DNA of 64,000 bases from Pectobacterium brasiliense (GCF_016950255.1 NZ_JACGFN010000002.1:186001-250000), one strand, 5' to 3'; positions 37,993 to 48,860 are shown, counted from the first letter of the stretch. Numbers and translations are program-made. The notes: generated from the sequence alone by a model not told the origin.

Positions 37993-39219
37993 TTACGAAC
38001 TCATTAACGTATTCAGTTGCAGAATCGGTTGTAAAATCGCGAGTACGATAAACAACACCACCGCTGCCATGCTAACCACCAGCAGAGGCTCAAATAGCCC
38101 CAGCGCCAGCGTCATCTGCGAACTGAATTCCCGATCCTGATTATCCGCCGCCCGTTCCAGCATGCTATCCAGCTCGCCGCTGCGTTCACCGCTGGCGATC
38201 ATATGGCGCATCATTGGGGGAAAGAGCGCCGTCTGTTCCAGCGCTTTGTGCAGGCTGACGCCCTCTCGTACCGCATCCGTCGCCAGAGAGAGCCGATGGC
38301 GGGCATAGTCATTACTCATGACATCGCCGCTAATGCGCATCGCCTGTAGCAACGGCACCGCACTGGCGTTAAGAATACTGAGCGTCCGCGCGTAGCGTGC
38401 CGTATTTAAGCCACGCGCTATACGGCCAATAAGCGGTAAATGCAGCAGGCGGCGATGAAAACTGATGCGCCGCTTTTCCTGCCGCAGCATCACGCGGAAC
38501 GCCATAAAACCAGCCAGCAATGCCAGCAACATCCACGGTCCAAACGTGCGCACAGCATCGCTCATCCCCATCAACACGCGGGTTGAAAGCGGCAGCGCCT
38601 GCTTCATATGAATAAATTGCTCGACGACTTTCGGCACCACGACGGACAGCAAAATGCTGACCACGGCAATCGCGACCACGGTTAATACGCACGGGTAAAT
38701 CATCGCCTGCTGAATGCGGCTACGCATCTGTTGGCGCTGTTCGGTGTAGTCCGCTAATCGGTTCAACACGGCATCAAGGTGACCGGACGTCTCGCCTGCG
38801 GCGACCATCGCGCAATACAACCGTTCGAAGCTGCTGGGGAAGCATTTCATGGCATCGGCCAGCGAGTGACCTTCCATAACCTTGCTGCGCACCGCCGCCA
38901 TCAACTGGCTCAGCTGTGGCTTTTCACTCTGTTTCGCCACCGCATCCAGCGCTTCCTCCAGCGGCAGCGACGCCGCCACCAGCGTGGCCAACTGGCGAGT
39001 CAGCAGCGCCAAATCTGAGGTGCTGATCCGAATTTTGCGACGTAGGGAGAATCCTGTAGAACCGGATTTCTGCTGGTCGCCTCGGTTTTCATCAACCGAC
39101 AACGGCACCAGCCCGCGCTCCCGCAATAGCTGACGCGCCTGCCTGGCAGAGTCGGCCTCTTGAACGCCACGGCATTTTTTCCCCTGCGCATCCAGCGCCT
39201 GATAGTGGTACTGTGCCAT
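37993..39219 (-). CDS. outF: Type II secretion inner-membrane platform protein OutF (GspF)
   Basis: 408 residues, starting [20 protein letters not shown]. Two homologous cytoplasmic helical GspF domains separated and followed by three membrane helices: domain 1 ([36 protein letters not shown]), domain 2 ([37 protein letters not shown]). Polytopic core of the platform, contacting OutE and OutL. One bp separates it from outE. Confidence 0.97.
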   Translation of the reverse strand: MAQYHYQALDAQGKKCRGVQEADSARQARQLLRERGLVPLSVDENRGDQQKSGSTGFSLRRKIRISTSDLALLTRQLATLVAASLPLEEALDAVAKQSEKPQLSQLMAAVRSKVMEGHSLADAMKCFPSSFERLYCAMVAAGETSGHLDAVLNRLADYTEQRQQMRSRIQQAMIYPCVLTVVAIAVVSILLSVVVPKVVEQFIHMKQALPLSTRVLMGMSDAVRTFGPWMLLALLAGFMAFRVMLRQEKRRISFHRRLLHLPLIGRIARGLNTARYARTLSILNASAVPLLQAMRISGDVMSNDYARHRLSLATDAVREGVSLHKALEQTALFPPMMRHMIASGERSGELDSMLERAADNQDREFSSQMTLALGLFEPLLVVSMAAVVLFIVLAILQPILQLNTLMSS

Positions 39220-39220
39220 A

Positions 39221-40717
39221 TCATTCCTCTTTGGTTACGCGGATCACTTCTTCCCAGGTCGTGAGCCCCGACAGTACCTTATCCAACCCGTCCTGACGGA
39301 TGGTGGTTCGACTCCCCCCCAGAATCTGCGCAATCGCCATTTCACCGTCACTGCGGTGGATCGCGGCACGGACGTCGTCATTAATCAGCACCAGCTCATG
39401 AATGCCGATACGTCCCCGGTAGCCGGTAAAGCTACACTGCGGACAACCAACGGGATTATGCAGCAGCGTACCGGGCGCGATCCCCATCTGTTCAGCCTGA
39501 ACCGGATCGACCGGCTGCGGCTGGCTACAGTCAGAACACAGCGTCCTGACCAGACGCTGCGCGAGAACGCCCAGCAAAGAGGTTGATAGCAGGAAAGGCT
39601 CGACGCCCATATCCTGCAAACGAGACAGTGCGCCCAGCGCACTATTGGTATGCAGTGTGGATAACACAAGGTGGCCGGTCAGCGAAGCCTGCACGGCAAT
39701 CTGCGCCGTTTCACCATCACGAATCTCCCCCACCAGCACGACGTCCGGGTCCTGACGCAGAATGGCACGCAGCCCGCGGGCAAACGTCATATCGACCTTG
39801 GCATTGACCTGCGTTTGCCCGATGCCTTCCAGTTCATACTCGATGGGATCTTCCACCGTCATGATGTTACGTTCTGACGCATTCAGGCGGCTGAGCGCGG
39901 CGTAAAGCGTGGTACTTTTCCCCGATCCTGTCGGGCCGGTGACCAAAATAATGCCATGGGGACGATGGATCAGGCTGTCCAGCAGTTGCCGATTGCGTTC
40001 CGACATACCCAGCAGTTCAAGATCGAGCTTAACGCTGTTTTTATCCAGCAAGCGCAGCACGACGCGCTCACCGTAGTTCGACGGCAGTGTGGAGACACGA
40101 ACGTCAATCGCTCGTCCCCCCACTCGCAGCGCCATACGTCCATCCTGCGGAATACGCTTTTCCGCAATATCCAGCTTTGCCATAACCTTGATACGCGACA
40201 CCAGCAGCGACGCCAGCTTACGCTGTGGACGCAAAATTTCACGCAGTACGCCGTCAACGCGGAAGCGGATCAGCAAATAGCGCTCATACGTTTCGATATG
40301 AATATCCGACGCTTTATTTTTAATCGCTTCGGTCAACATGGCGTTGATGAGGCGGATAATCGGCGCGTCGTCGTCGGCATCGAGCAAATCGTCGCTGTCT
40401 GGCAATTCCTCCACCAGCGTATAAAAGTCCATTTCATTGCCGATATCTTCCATCAGACGGCGTGCTTCTTCCGAGTCGCGCTGATAGCTAATGACTAATT
40501 GCCGTTCAAACTCGTCTTCCGTCACGCGTTCAATCTTAAGCGAGCAGCCCGCAATCCGACGCGCTTCCAGCAAGGCAGAAGGCGGCGTTTGCGCGACGCA
40601 AATCGTCTGTAGGCTCGCATCATTTTCCCGCTGCAACAGCAGAATTTGCTGCGATCGCGCATAGGCAAAAGGCAATATCGGGCGTAGCTCTATCATCTGG
40701 GAGGCAACGTCACTCAT
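39221..40717 (-). CDS. outE: Type II secretion ATPase OutE (GspE)
   Basis: 498-residue cytoplasmic hexameric ATPase. N1E domain binds OutL; then Walker [11 protein letters not shown], Asp box, Walker [13 protein letters not shown], His box LVLSTLHTN, and the zinc-binding tetra-Cys region (CSDC...CPQC). Drives pseudopilus growth. Start overlaps the outD stop by 4 bp (ATGA). Confidence 0.97.
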   Translation of the reverse strand: MSDVASQMIELRPILPFAYARSQQILLLQRENDASLQTICVAQTPPSALLEARRIAGCSLKIERVTEDEFERQLVISYQRDSEEARRLMEDIGNEMDFYTLVEELPDSDDLLDADDDAPIIRLINAMLTEAIKNKASDIHIETYERYLLIRFRVDGVLREILRPQRKLASLLVSRIKVMAKLDIAEKRIPQDGRMALRVGGRAIDVRVSTLPSNYGERVVLRLLDKNSVKLDLELLGMSERNRQLLDSLIHRPHGIILVTGPTGSGKSTTLYAALSRLNASERNIMTVEDPIEYELEGIGQTQVNAKVDMTFARGLRAILRQDPDVVLVGEIRDGETAQIAVQASLTGHLVLSTLHTNSALGALSRLQDMGVEPFLLSTSLLGVLAQRLVRTLCSDCSQPQPVDPVQAEQMGIAPGTLLHNPVGCPQCSFTGYRGRIGIHELVLINDDVRAAIHRSDGEMAIAQILGGSRTTIRQDGLDKVLSGLTTWEEVIRVTKEE

Positions 40718-42768
40718 TTCCCGCCCGCCGGATAAAACGCCACAATCGAGGACTGAACCTGACGGAACGTGTAGGCGTTTCCGCCTTCCGGCAAGCGCAG
40801 CAACTCGTTATTCAAGAGCCCCCCTTCGCTGCCGTTCACGTCTCGCTGCTTCTCCTCTTCCGCATTGAACGAGTGATATTTACTGGCAGAGGCGCTCTGG
40901 TATTGGCTGCGATCGCGAATAATGGAAGGACGGATAAACAGCATCAGGTTACGCTTTTTCGTTTCCGTGCTGTTGGAACGGAACAAGTATCCCAACACGG
41001 GAATATCGCCCAACAAAGGCACTTTACTCGCGGACTCATTGGTACTTTTATCCAGCAAGCCGCCAACAACGACGGTTTCACCGCTGCTGACCAGTACCGC
41101 GTTATTAACGGTACGCGTATTGAATGTTGCCCCCAGGTCGGTGCTGCTGCTGGAGGCCGCATCTGCCACGCTGGAGACTTCCTGTTCGATTTCCAGCAGA
41201 ACGGAGTCGCCTTCGTTAATTTGGGGCTTCACTTTCAGTTTGATACCAACCGTTTTACGTTCTACCGTTTGGAAAACGTTGTCGCCGGATGTCGTCTGCG
41301 AACCGGCTAATACGGGTACTTCCTGACCGACGTTAAACGTCGCTTCCATATTGTCCAGCGTCACGATACTGGGCGTTGCCAGAATATCGTTCTTACTGTT
41401 TTTGGACAGCGCCGTCAGCAACATGCTCCAGTTACCCTGATAGAAACCGGCGGCAATCCCGTTGAAACCGCCAAGCGCCGTTGTCGCTGCCGTGCCAAGC
41501 GTTCCATCACGTCGGAACTGATCCGCCCCCGCCATCATTGTCGTGATCGGTAATCCCGTATTCGTGAATTGCGTTACACCAGCATTTTTATTCGCCCATT
41601 GAACGCCCAGATTCATGCCATCGGCATCCTGTACTTCCGCGATGATCGCTTCGACCAAGACCTGCGGACGACGGATATCCAACTGCGCAATCACCTGTTC
41701 CAGATCGCGCATGATGTCCGGTGCGGCATTCACAATCAGCGAGTTGGTTTGTTCGTGTGCCTTAATCGAAATGTCTTTACGCAGCGCAGGCAGCGCATTT
41801 TGCTGATCGGTTTGGATGCTGTCGCCAACGCCGGTGAGCACTTCGACCAGATCGGTAGCCTTGGCGTATTTGAGGTAGATAACTTTGGTGTTGCCCTGTA
41901 CCGCCTGTTGGCGATCGAGCTGCTTGACCATATCAATCACGCGCTGGCGTGAATTCGGCTCGCCGCGCACCAGCACTGAGTTGGTTCGCTCGTCCGCCAC
42001 AACATTGGCGGTCAACATACCGGGCAAGGCGGATTTCTCATCCATCTTGTTCAGCTCATTCACCATCTTCACCACTTCCGTTGAGGAAGCGTAAGACAGC
42101 GGTATGCTGGTCACATTCCGATCGCCGGTCTGATCAACCCGTTCGACAATCGTCATCAGCCGCTGAATCACCCCCGCGCGGCCGGTCATCAGCAGCACGT
42201 TCGACGGTTCGTAATGCACCACGCTCCCGGCACCAGCGTTGTCATTCAACTGACGCAGCAGCGGTGCCAAATCACGCGCGGCGACGTTGTTGACGGGCAC
42301 GACGCGCGTCACCACTTCATCACCAATGCCCGGTTGTGCATCAGTGGCTAGCGGCATAGACGTCGATTTCGCATCCTTCGAGCGAATGATTTTCAGAACG
42401 TTGTTATCCATCGGAATCACGGTGAATCCATAAACATCCAGCACGCTCAGGAAGAACTGGTAATACTGTTCTTCATTCATCATGTCATAGCTGCGTACGG
42501 TAATGGTTCCGCTGACCGACGGATCGATAATGACCGTCTTATTCAGATTCTTACTGACGGTATTAATAAACTCCTGAATATCCGTGCCTTTAAAACTGGC
42601 GGAGAATTCGGCGCTCCACGCCAATGATGACGCCATCAGCAAAACGCTCCCGCTGAGCAATAACATGCTCTTGCGGCGTATATGATCAAGCCACTGGTTT
42701 TTATTCTTCGAAAAAACCTGACGCTTAAAAAATCCCTGTCCCTTGCTAAACAAATTAGTGGTCTCCAT
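40714..42768 (-). CDS. outD: Type II secretion outer-membrane secretin OutD (GspD)
   Basis: About 684 residues from [20 protein letters not shown] (ATG 42766-42768), overlapping the outC end by 14 bp. The leader is unusually long and basic before a hydrophobic core ([19 protein letters not shown]). N0 domain ([20 protein letters not shown]), N1-N3 repeats, then the secretin core with [14 protein letters not shown] and the C-terminal S domain that binds the OutS pilotin. Forms the 15-mer exit channel. A later start at MLLLSG (42666) is possible but would lose the basic n-region. Confidence 0.95.
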   Translation of the reverse strand: METTNLFSKGQGFFKRQVFSKNKNQWLDHIRRKSMLLLSGSVLLMASSLAWSAEFSASFKGTDIQEFINTVSKNLNKTVIIDPSVSGTITVRSYDMMNEEQYYQFFLSVLDVYGFTVIPMDNNVLKIIRSKDAKSTSMPLATDAQPGIGDEVVTRVVPVNNVAARDLAPLLRQLNDNAGAGSVVHYEPSNVLLMTGRAGVIQRLMTIVERVDQTGDRNVTSIPLSYASSTEVVKMVNELNKMDEKSALPGMLTANVVADERTNSVLVRGEPNSRQRVIDMVKQLDRQQAVQGNTKVIYLKYAKATDLVEVLTGVGDSIQTDQQNALPALRKDISIKAHEQTNSLIVNAAPDIMRDLEQVIAQLDIRRPQVLVEAIIAEVQDADGMNLGVQWANKNAGVTQFTNTGLPITTMMAGADQFRRDGTLGTAATTALGGFNGIAAGFYQGNWSMLLTALSKNSKNDILATPSIVTLDNMEATFNVGQEVPVLAGSQTTSGDNVFQTVERKTVGIKLKVKPQINEGDSVLLEIEQEVSSVADAASSSSTDLGATFNTRTVNNAVLVSSGETVVVGGLLDKSTNESASKVPLLGDIPVLGYLFRSNSTETKKRNLMLFIRPSIIRDRSQYQSASASKYHSFNAEEEKQRDVNGSEGGLLNNELLRLPEGGNAYTFRQVQSSIVAFYPAGGK

Positions 42769-43618
42769 CCAGTGCCAGATATATATCCTGCTGTTGACCA
42801 TCACGTTCGACGGTCAAATTAAATTTGCTCATCCCGGCTAGCTGCGCCATCGCCTGCTGTGCCTGATCCGCATCGCGTAAATCCATGCCGTTTAATGACA
42901 CCGCGAGATCGTTATCCTGCAAACCAGCGCGGTAGAAAAGATCGGGATTTTTGCCGGGGTTTAACTGATATCCTTTCAGTACTTCTTCTTCCGTGACGGG
43001 AGAAATGCTGAGGTAATCCTGCGCCGAGAGGGGATTTTTTTGTATTTCCTCTTTCATCTGGCTAAATGTGCCAGAAGACGGCGGCGCATCAACGGTGTTT
43101 TCTTCCTGATACAAATGCAGCGCTTCATAGCGCCCTTGGTACTGGAGCACGACACGATCGGCAGAGATAGTCACAATTTTGGCTTCATAGCCCGGAATGG
43201 CATCGCCGACGCTGCGACTGTATTGCTGACTATCTTTAGCGATAATGGCAATCGAACGCTTGGCATCTCCACTCGCCAATACCCCAGTCAGGCTGATATT
43301 TAACGAAGTGAGCGGAATATCGCCGGATAATGCGGCGTCGTTAACCGCAGACGCATCTGCAGCGGGGGCATGGCCGAATAAGGTAAAATCACCCGGCGTT
43401 GCGGGCTTTTCTTTCGCCTGGGCAGGCGTGACCGACACGCCAACAATGCGTGAGTCTTCAGGGAGGAGAAAGCGCCAGGTCAATACGGCCAACTGCTGAC
43501 AAATCAGCAGCAAAATCAGCCCCAACACAATACGTCGGATCAGTGGAGCGGGCAGTGACCGAAAAGTGGCAACCAACGAGTTAAAAGACGGATCTTTGAA
43601 AGCTTGCAATCGTGCCAT
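42755..43618 (-). CDS. outC: Type II secretion protein OutC (GspC)
   Basis: 287 residues. A single N-terminal membrane helix (IVLGLILLLICQQLAVLTW), the periplasmic homology region (SLTGVLASGDAKRSIAII-like, here LNISLTGVLASGDAKRS) that docks on the secretin N0 domain, and a C-terminal PDZ domain (GLQDNDLAVSLNGMDLRDAD) involved in cargo selection. First gene of outC-O. Only 50 bp separate it from the pehX stop, with a hairpin between; no promoter is obvious there. Confidence 0.95.
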   Translation of the reverse strand: MARLQAFKDPSFNSLVATFRSLPAPLIRRIVLGLILLLICQQLAVLTWRFLLPEDSRIVGVSVTPAQAKEKPATPGDFTLFGHAPAADASAVNDAALSGDIPLTSLNISLTGVLASGDAKRSIAIIAKDSQQYSRSVGDAIPGYEAKIVTISADRVVLQYQGRYEALHLYQEENTVDAPPSSGTFSQMKEEIQKNPLSAQDYLSISPVTEEEVLKGYQLNPGKNPDLFYRAGLQDNDLAVSLNGMDLRDADQAQQAMAQLAGMSKFNLTVERDGQQQDIYLALDGDH

Positions 43619-43638
43619 AGGTAATCATCCATAATACT

Positions 43639-43660
43639 CCCCACGCCGAGTAGCGTGGGG
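43639..43660 (-). terminator. Hairpin between pehX and outC
   Basis: Stem CCCCACGC/GCGTGGGG (8 bp, loop CGAGTA) just after the pehX stop. On the minus strand no T-run follows, so it is likely a weak or Rho-assisted terminator, or an mRNA-stabilising hairpin, allowing read-through into outC. Confidence 0.6.
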
Positions 43661-43668
43661 AAAATGCC

Positions 43669-45648
43669 TTATTCCGTTGCGGCTTCCCGGGTGATGGTTT
43701 CATCACCGCTGGTCGTCAGCGCGGCATCATTATTTACACGGTCTTCGAGCCTGATATTTTCAATATGACCGAAATTCCAGGCTCCCGGTACATTCTCAAA
43801 AACGACATTCTTAAATTCACTGTTCTTCAGGAATGTGATGTCCGTAGCTTTTACATTTTTGAATTTTACATTCTCAAAATGTAAGCCTTGATGATAAGCA
43901 TCACGTCCAAAAGAGAACTTATACGCATCAGCCATTTCAGCCACGGTCATCCCATCGACCATGATGCTGTTTTTCTTCGCTGTACCATCAACCGTGACGT
44001 TGGAAACGGTCACATCACGGAACTGTGCGGGCTCAGCAGCAGGCTGGGTATCGTTCACGTCCGCTTTATATTTAATCGTGAACACAAACGGCTCGTTGAC
44101 AATATCACGCATCGCGTTATTACGGAATACCACGTCACGCGAGCCACCCCCATAATAGGGTCGACTCTTCATGCGCAGGCCAACATCCGTCTTATTCATT
44201 ACGTTATCTTCAGCAACAATTTTTTCAATCCAGGCACCGGTATGGCTACCCGTAACCACCGCACCATGCCCACGGCGGAAGTAGTTATTGAAGATCCAGG
44301 CACCGCTCTGCGCTTTTTGCCCCAGCGTTGCCACTTCAGCACCATATCCCGCCGCAAAGTTTACGCTGTCATCCCCCGTGTCAAAAAAGTTATTGAATAC
44401 CATGACGTTCTGGCTGTTGCCGAATTCAATGCCATCCGCATTATTCGCGTCGTACGTTGTGTGCACCAGCGCATTCATTGCCACATTTTCAGATTCCAGC
44501 ACCATCACACCGTGGAAAGCCGGGTTCAGAATCGTCAGCCCTTCCAGATACATGTTGCTCACACCGCGCAGCGTCATCAGGCTGGAGCGTCGGTTTTTGT
44601 ACGCCTCATCCAGTAGCATCCCTTCAGCAACGGCTTTTGCCGTTTGGTCTTTTGCCAGAATACCGTCACTGCTGACATTGGTGGCTTTGCTCGCACGATA
44701 GAGCGGTAACGTGTTATTTAACTCATCAGTTTCAGTAATGTTTGCGTCACCGGCTTTAATACCGCGCGTCCAGCCGTTGCCATCAATGGTGCCCTGCCCG
44801 ACGATACGAATATTTTTAAAGGTGCCTGCATGGCTGCTGCCCTGATCGTCTGCTTCCAGAACGTTAATCAGAGAAGGCGGACGCTTCGGTAATTTAGGTG
44901 AACTGTAAGGGTAGAGATAGTAGCCGCGGGCGAGCGGGTAATCATCACCGTTTGCCGATCCCAGCAATGTGGCACCTTTCGCGACTTCAAACGTCATATC
45001 GCTGTGCAGGAACAATGCGCCGGTTTTAAACGTTCCCCCTTCAACCACGACCTTACATCCTTTCGGATACGCGGCTGGCGTACAGTCATCAATTGCCTTC
45101 TGAATCGCCACCGTGTCGTTAGCGACACCATCCCCTTTCGCACCGTAGTTGGTCACATTCAGTGACGCTGGCGTCGCCGTCGTTTTCTGCACGACGGTTT
45201 CACTATCTACGGATTCTTTGCCGTCATCATAAAGCGCGCGCACCGTGAAGCGGTATTCTGTTTCCGGCGACAGATTAGCGACCTTGAAATTGTGGAAGCT
45301 GACGCGGACATGCCAGTTATCGGTATCAATCGAATTGTAGAAATTATCGATATAGGGCTTGGCCGGCGAATGGGTGTTTTGGTTATCAATGGTTCCACCC
45401 AGCAAGGTTCCATTCATATAGACACGGTAATCTTTAATACCGGCGGCAGGTTTGGTCGGTTTTTCCCAGGCAAGCACCACGCTACTGTCATCATAGGCTA
45501 GCGTCGGCACTTTAAGATTTTGTGGCGCAGCAGAACGATCAACACCCACATTCGGCGTTGAGTCGCTATCGCTGCATCCGACAATCAGGCCGCTCAGAAC
45601 GAGTGTCGCGCAGAGCGTAAGGCGAGTACGAGGTAAAAAGTCAGTCAT
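43669..45648 (-). CDS. pehX: Exo-poly-alpha-D-galacturonosidase PehX (GH28), lipoprotein-type signal
   Basis: 659 residues. The lipobox (LSGLIVGC, Cys25, Ser at +2) predicts an outer-membrane lipoprotein. A fibronectin type III domain spans about 38-158 (LAYDDSSVVLAWEKPTKPAA, LSPETEYRFTVRALYDDGKE). The GH28 beta-helix follows (NYGAKGDGVANDTVAIQKAI) with catalytic residues Asp405 (NADG), Asp426/427 (TGDD), His461 (GHG) and RMK 492-494. It releases digalacturonate from polygalacturonate chain ends. Ribosome-binding site AGGAA. Lies between the pectate lyase and outC, so it may share an operon with the secretion genes. Confidence 0.93.
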   Translation of the reverse strand: MTDFLPRTRLTLCATLVLSGLIVGCSDSDSTPNVGVDRSAAPQNLKVPTLAYDDSSVVLAWEKPTKPAAGIKDYRVYMNGTLLGGTIDNQNTHSPAKPYIDNFYNSIDTDNWHVRVSFHNFKVANLSPETEYRFTVRALYDDGKESVDSETVVQKTTATPASLNVTNYGAKGDGVANDTVAIQKAIDDCTPAAYPKGCKVVVEGGTFKTGALFLHSDMTFEVAKGATLLGSANGDDYPLARGYYLYPYSSPKLPKRPPSLINVLEADDQGSSHAGTFKNIRIVGQGTIDGNGWTRGIKAGDANITETDELNNTLPLYRASKATNVSSDGILAKDQTAKAVAEGMLLDEAYKNRRSSLMTLRGVSNMYLEGLTILNPAFHGVMVLESENVAMNALVHTTYDANNADGIEFGNSQNVMVFNNFFDTGDDSVNFAAGYGAEVATLGQKAQSGAWIFNNYFRRGHGAVVTGSHTGAWIEKIVAEDNVMNKTDVGLRMKSRPYYGGGSRDVVFRNNAMRDIVNEPFVFTIKYKADVNDTQPAAEPAQFRDVTVSNVTVDGTAKKNSIMVDGMTVAEMADAYKFSFGRDAYHQGLHFENVKFKNVKATDITFLKNSEFKNVVFENVPGAWNFGHIENIRLEDRVNNDAALTTSGDETITREAATE

Positions 45649-45787
45649 AGCATTTCCTGTATTTTTACTATTATTTTGTCCGATGTATTTCGCCCTACGG
45701 CAGGGTAGTTGCCACAGAGCGAAACCTATCGGCAGAGGGTTTACAGATAAAAATCACATAAAAAAATAACGGGTTGAATCAGGCGAT

Positions 45788-47356
45788 CTACGGCAGAGAA
45801 ATATCCAGTTTCCCAGCACCGGCATTGTCCAGGACGTATTTCTCAACGGCGGCAATAGATTTCCCTGCGCTATATGTATAAGGCGGGCTCCATTCCAATT
45901 CATTGGTGCAGGTTTCCAGCGCCCATGCGGGTACCGCTTTGCCAGAAGTCGTAGCGGCGGCCTTCTCGGCTTCTTGCAATGTGCTGCATTTGTCTAATGC
46001 GATTTGATTCAAATTGCTTGCCGGATTGCCATTAAACCAGGAGCCGTTATCTTTAAATTTGCTTCCTTTGTAGGCACCGATGATTAGATTTTCATCCGCA
46101 CCGCCGCCCTGGAAATTAAACACGTTACTTTCGGAAAGAATGGATGAATCGAAGCCCATCCCAATGGCATACAGAATGGGGTAATTTGTATCCGTTGCCC
46201 CGCGATGGTAGTTATTCAGCAAATGCACCTGACCAAAGCGCACACGCGGTGACCGCTGCACGCTGTTGTCCCATAAATTTCCTTCAAAAGTGATTCGGTA
46301 TTCCCCTTTATCACCATCGCCGGAACCAATTAATACCGTTTTGTCATGCTCGGCAAAAATGTTGTAGGAAATCGTCAGGTAATCGGCACCGTCTTCTATG
46401 TCCAGCAAGCCGTCGTGGCGCTGGATATGTTTGCCAAATAGCACCGGTTCCTGATAGTCAGGATGTTCACCGTCCGTAAAGGTACAGTGATCAACCCAGA
46501 CATTTTTGCTGGCGTTAATCGACACGGAATCATAGCGCGCATTCCAGTTGCCTTTATCACCGTCGCCCGCATCCCAGGCTGGGGCGAAGTCACGCGGTGC
46601 CTGAAACGTAATATTACGGATAATGATGTTGCTGTTATCGGTTTTACCGAACGTGTGGCTCAGGGTATTGAGGGATAAATAGCCTTCTACCAGCTTCGCT
46701 TCGCTACCCACGCCTAAAATGGTGGTATTCGGCGGGACCTGAAATTGAATCTGCGCCTTCTGGTTGTTGGCATACTGCGAACGTTGACCATTCTGCTTTT
46801 TAAGCAGGCTAAGTTCAGCGCTAGCCGCCGCTGCATCGCTGCCGCCAGCATCCGCCGTCGCTTTCAACTGCGCCATGTAATCCTGATCGAACGCTTTGAC
46901 ATATAAATCAAAATCAAACGTCGTTTTATTCGGCTTGGTTTTATAATACTCAGCATCCGCATAGCGTCCATTGCCTAAATCATCGCCGCGGACCGTGCCT
47001 TGCCAGTAGATAATTTTGGGTTCTAACTTCGCCTTCAATTCCGCATCGGCATCGCCTGCGATATAACGGGGGCTGCGGATATTATTTAATGCGTCTTTTA
47101 ATTCCTGGCGGCTGGTGACGACATAAATACTATTTTCATGTGCGCCCTCGCCCCCCGTCGTTGCATAAAATTTACCATCCGTATTCTGATATTGCGCAGC
47201 CCAGCCAAACGGTGCCGTTTTCACCTGCAAATCTGGCGGAGCCGCTTCTGCCACTGGCTGCTGACTATTATCACACCCGGAAAGCACGAGCCCAGAAAGG
47301 GCAATAGCTACCGCACAGGTGCGTAAACGACCAGTCCCAATAACCGTTCTCAACAT
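45788..47356 (-). CDS. Family 1 pectate lyase, lipoprotein-type
   Basis: 522 residues. Lipobox VLSGC (Cys28) followed by Asp, which in E. coli favours inner-membrane retention. The PL1 parallel beta-helix carries WVDH at 287-290 with the Ca site (DGLLDIEDGADYLTISYN) and the catalytic Arg region QRSPRVRFG (368-373). It cleaves polygalacturonate by beta-elimination. It resembles the Pectobacterium enzyme called PelB in some genome annotations (not the classical PelB leader gene), so no symbol is given. Start ATG preceded by GAGGGATAAA. A KdgR-like box lies about 265 bp upstream. Confidence 0.9.
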   Translation of the reverse strand: MLRTVIGTGRLRTCAVAIALSGLVLSGCDNSQQPVAEAAPPDLQVKTAPFGWAAQYQNTDGKFYATTGGEGAHENSIYVVTSRQELKDALNNIRSPRYIAGDADAELKAKLEPKIIYWQGTVRGDDLGNGRYADAEYYKTKPNKTTFDFDLYVKAFDQDYMAQLKATADAGGSDAAAASAELSLLKKQNGQRSQYANNQKAQIQFQVPPNTTILGVGSEAKLVEGYLSLNTLSHTFGKTDNSNIIIRNITFQAPRDFAPAWDAGDGDKGNWNARYDSVSINASKNVWVDHCTFTDGEHPDYQEPVLFGKHIQRHDGLLDIEDGADYLTISYNIFAEHDKTVLIGSGDGDKGEYRITFEGNLWDNSVQRSPRVRFGQVHLLNNYHRGATDTNYPILYAIGMGFDSSILSESNVFNFQGGGADENLIIGAYKGSKFKDNGSWFNGNPASNLNQIALDKCSTLQEAEKAAATTSGKAVPAWALETCTNELEWSPPYTYSAGKSIAAVEKYVLDNAGAGKLDISLP

Positions 47357-47853
47357 TTTATCCCTCAGTATTTTTTAATTATTAAAATAGAAAATAAATC
47401 CGCACAAAACCCTGCGATATTAATCGCATACTTTAAAAGTACTTTTATTCTTAATGTCGTGGCAGATTGACACGTCCCTTATTGATAAAAAAGCAATGCA
47501 CTATCTGTAGTAAAAAACCACATAATAATACTGCCCATTTAGCACTCGGGACTGTTAATTAAATGATGATGCCTCCACGCTGACTGATTATCGAACAACA
47601 AAAAGAAACGTTATACCTACAATGGTAAAACATGGTTTCATTAAAGCAAATTCACACGTTTTTTTTGCGACCCGCATCAAGATTCCATCTGTGATTATTA
47701 TGACTGTAATAGTTTTTAATCAAAATGAAGGAACTGTCACATAACCGAGATATTCAGTTTTCTGGCTCTTTCTATTTTTTGCAAAATAAGGCAGACGGCA
47801 CCATCCTACTCACCCGACTTTGGTTTATGATGTGATGCTACACGACCTAAAAT
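47357..47853. other. Divergent promoter region between the pectate lyase gene and outB
   Basis: Almost 500 AT-rich bases with no gene. It contains the KdgR-like box at 47621-47643 and scattered half-sites (TCTGTGATTATTATGACTGT, 47691-47710) that may bind CRP weakly. Long untranslated leaders or multiple regulator sites are expected, as in other pectinase promoters. Confidence 0.55.
47621..47643. promoter_or_regulatory. KdgR-like operator
   Basis: The core GTAAAACATGGTTTCATT (47625-47642) resembles the KdgR consensus AATGAAACA-N-TGTTTCATT: the right half GGTTTCATT matches well and the left half AAAAC partly. KdgR represses pectinase and out genes until pectin breakdown products appear. It is 265 bp from the lyase start and 211 bp from outB. 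Confidence 0.6.
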
Positions 47854-48450
47854 ATGCCCTACACACTTAAGGATGAGCGCGTGGACAACGCACCGGACGC
47901 AACGACACACTCACAGCCAGCATGGCTTGCCAGATATCCGATGCCCGGTTATCTCATGGTTATTTACGCTCTGCTTTTTGCCGCGCTCGGCTGGTTCAGC
48001 CACCAGCGTTGGGGGAGCTCTGCTTCTCCGACGACCACTTTAGCGGCTCAAGCGGCCACCTTGCCTGCGGCAGAGGTGCAAACGCCAGCAGCACTCGCCG
48101 CTACACCTCATCAGGAAGAGGCTCATACCGATACGCCAGCCCCCTCAGAGAAAAGGACCACACTGCCGTTACCCGCCATCAGCAACGGTGAGGTTCCGCC
48201 GCTGGCCTACAGCGCACATGTTTACACGTCGGATGAAACCAAGCGCAGCATCACGCTCAACGGCCTGCAATTCCGCGAAGGGGATTCACCAATAGAAGGG
48301 CTGACCATAGAACAGATCCAGCAGGATATGACCATTTTTAGCGTAGAGGGTGAGGTGTTTATTCTGGAAGCACTGGAAGATTGGCCGGGCGGAAAATTCA
48401 ACGAGAATGAACGTTCCGCCGACAATGAAAGTGGAAGCGCTACGCCTTAA
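47854..48450 (+). CDS. outB: Type II secretion assembly protein OutB (GspB)
   Basis: 198 residues. One membrane helix (YLMVIYALLFAALGW) near residue 40, a Pro/Ala/Thr-rich periplasmic linker, and a C-terminal GspB homology domain (PPLAYSAHVYTSDETKRSIT, NGLQFREGDSPIEGLTIEQI). OutB links the inner membrane to OutD and, with the ExeA-like partner or OutS, helps assemble the secretin. It reads away from the pectate lyase. Its stop overlaps the convergent outS stop by 4 bp. Confidence 0.94.
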   Translation: MPYTLKDERVDNAPDATTHSQPAWLARYPMPGYLMVIYALLFAALGWFSHQRWGSSASPTTTLAAQAATLPAAEVQTPAALAATPHQEEAHTDTPAPSEKRTTLPLPAISNGEVPPLAYSAHVYTSDETKRSITLNGLQFREGDSPIEGLTIEQIQQDMTIFSVEGEVFILEALEDWPGGKFNENERSADNESGSATP

Positions 48451-48860
48451 CTTTGACTGCGAATGGCGTCAATAAACGGCGTCAACGTACGGTTAAATTC
48501 CGAACACTGCGCCTCTTTTGGCGTACTGTCTTTCAATAACCCTTGATACAGGCTTTCACTGCGCTGCGGTAAAGCCTGATAGCTGGCAACATTCCAGCCT
48601 CGTTGTTTCGCTACAGCCAACGCGACATTGGCAATCGTCGCATCATCAGGCAGATCGCTGCGGTTACACTTCGATTTGAGATAGCGGGTAGCCGCAACCA
48701 GCGACGCCAGTTGATTCAGCTGATCGTTAGGAGAAACCGTTACCGCAGAAGACTGGCCTGCCACTGTTCCTTTTTGGGCAGACGTTCCTGTTTGTTGGCA
48801 CCCGGCCAGCGTGACGCAAAGCAGCGTTAACGCAGAAATTTTAGACAGAGATAATGACAT
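48447..48860 (-). CDS. outS: Type II secretion pilotin lipoprotein OutS (GspS)
   Basis: About 137 residues from MSLSLSKISALTLLCVTLAG (ATG 48858-48860, AGGATGAG upstream). Lipobox TLAGC, Gln at +2, so an outer-membrane lipoprotein. The mature four-helix pilotin fold is recognisable (LNQLASLVAATRYLKSKC, CSEFNRTLTPFIDAIRSQ) with a Cys pair. OutS escorts the secretin OutD to the outer membrane by binding its C-terminal S domain. Convergent and overlapping with outB. Confidence 0.93.
   Translation of the reverse strand: MSLSLSKISALTLLCVTLAGCQQTGTSAQKGTVAGQSSAVTVSPNDQLNQLASLVAATRYLKSKCNRSDLPDDATIANVALAVAKQRGWNVASYQALPQRSESLYQGLLKDSTPKEAQCSEFNRTLTPFIDAIRSQS

Noticed and set aside
47691..47710. CRP site in the pectate lyase-outB gap
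   Set aside because: Only the TGTGA half is good; the other half does not match, so it is mentioned only as a weak possibility.
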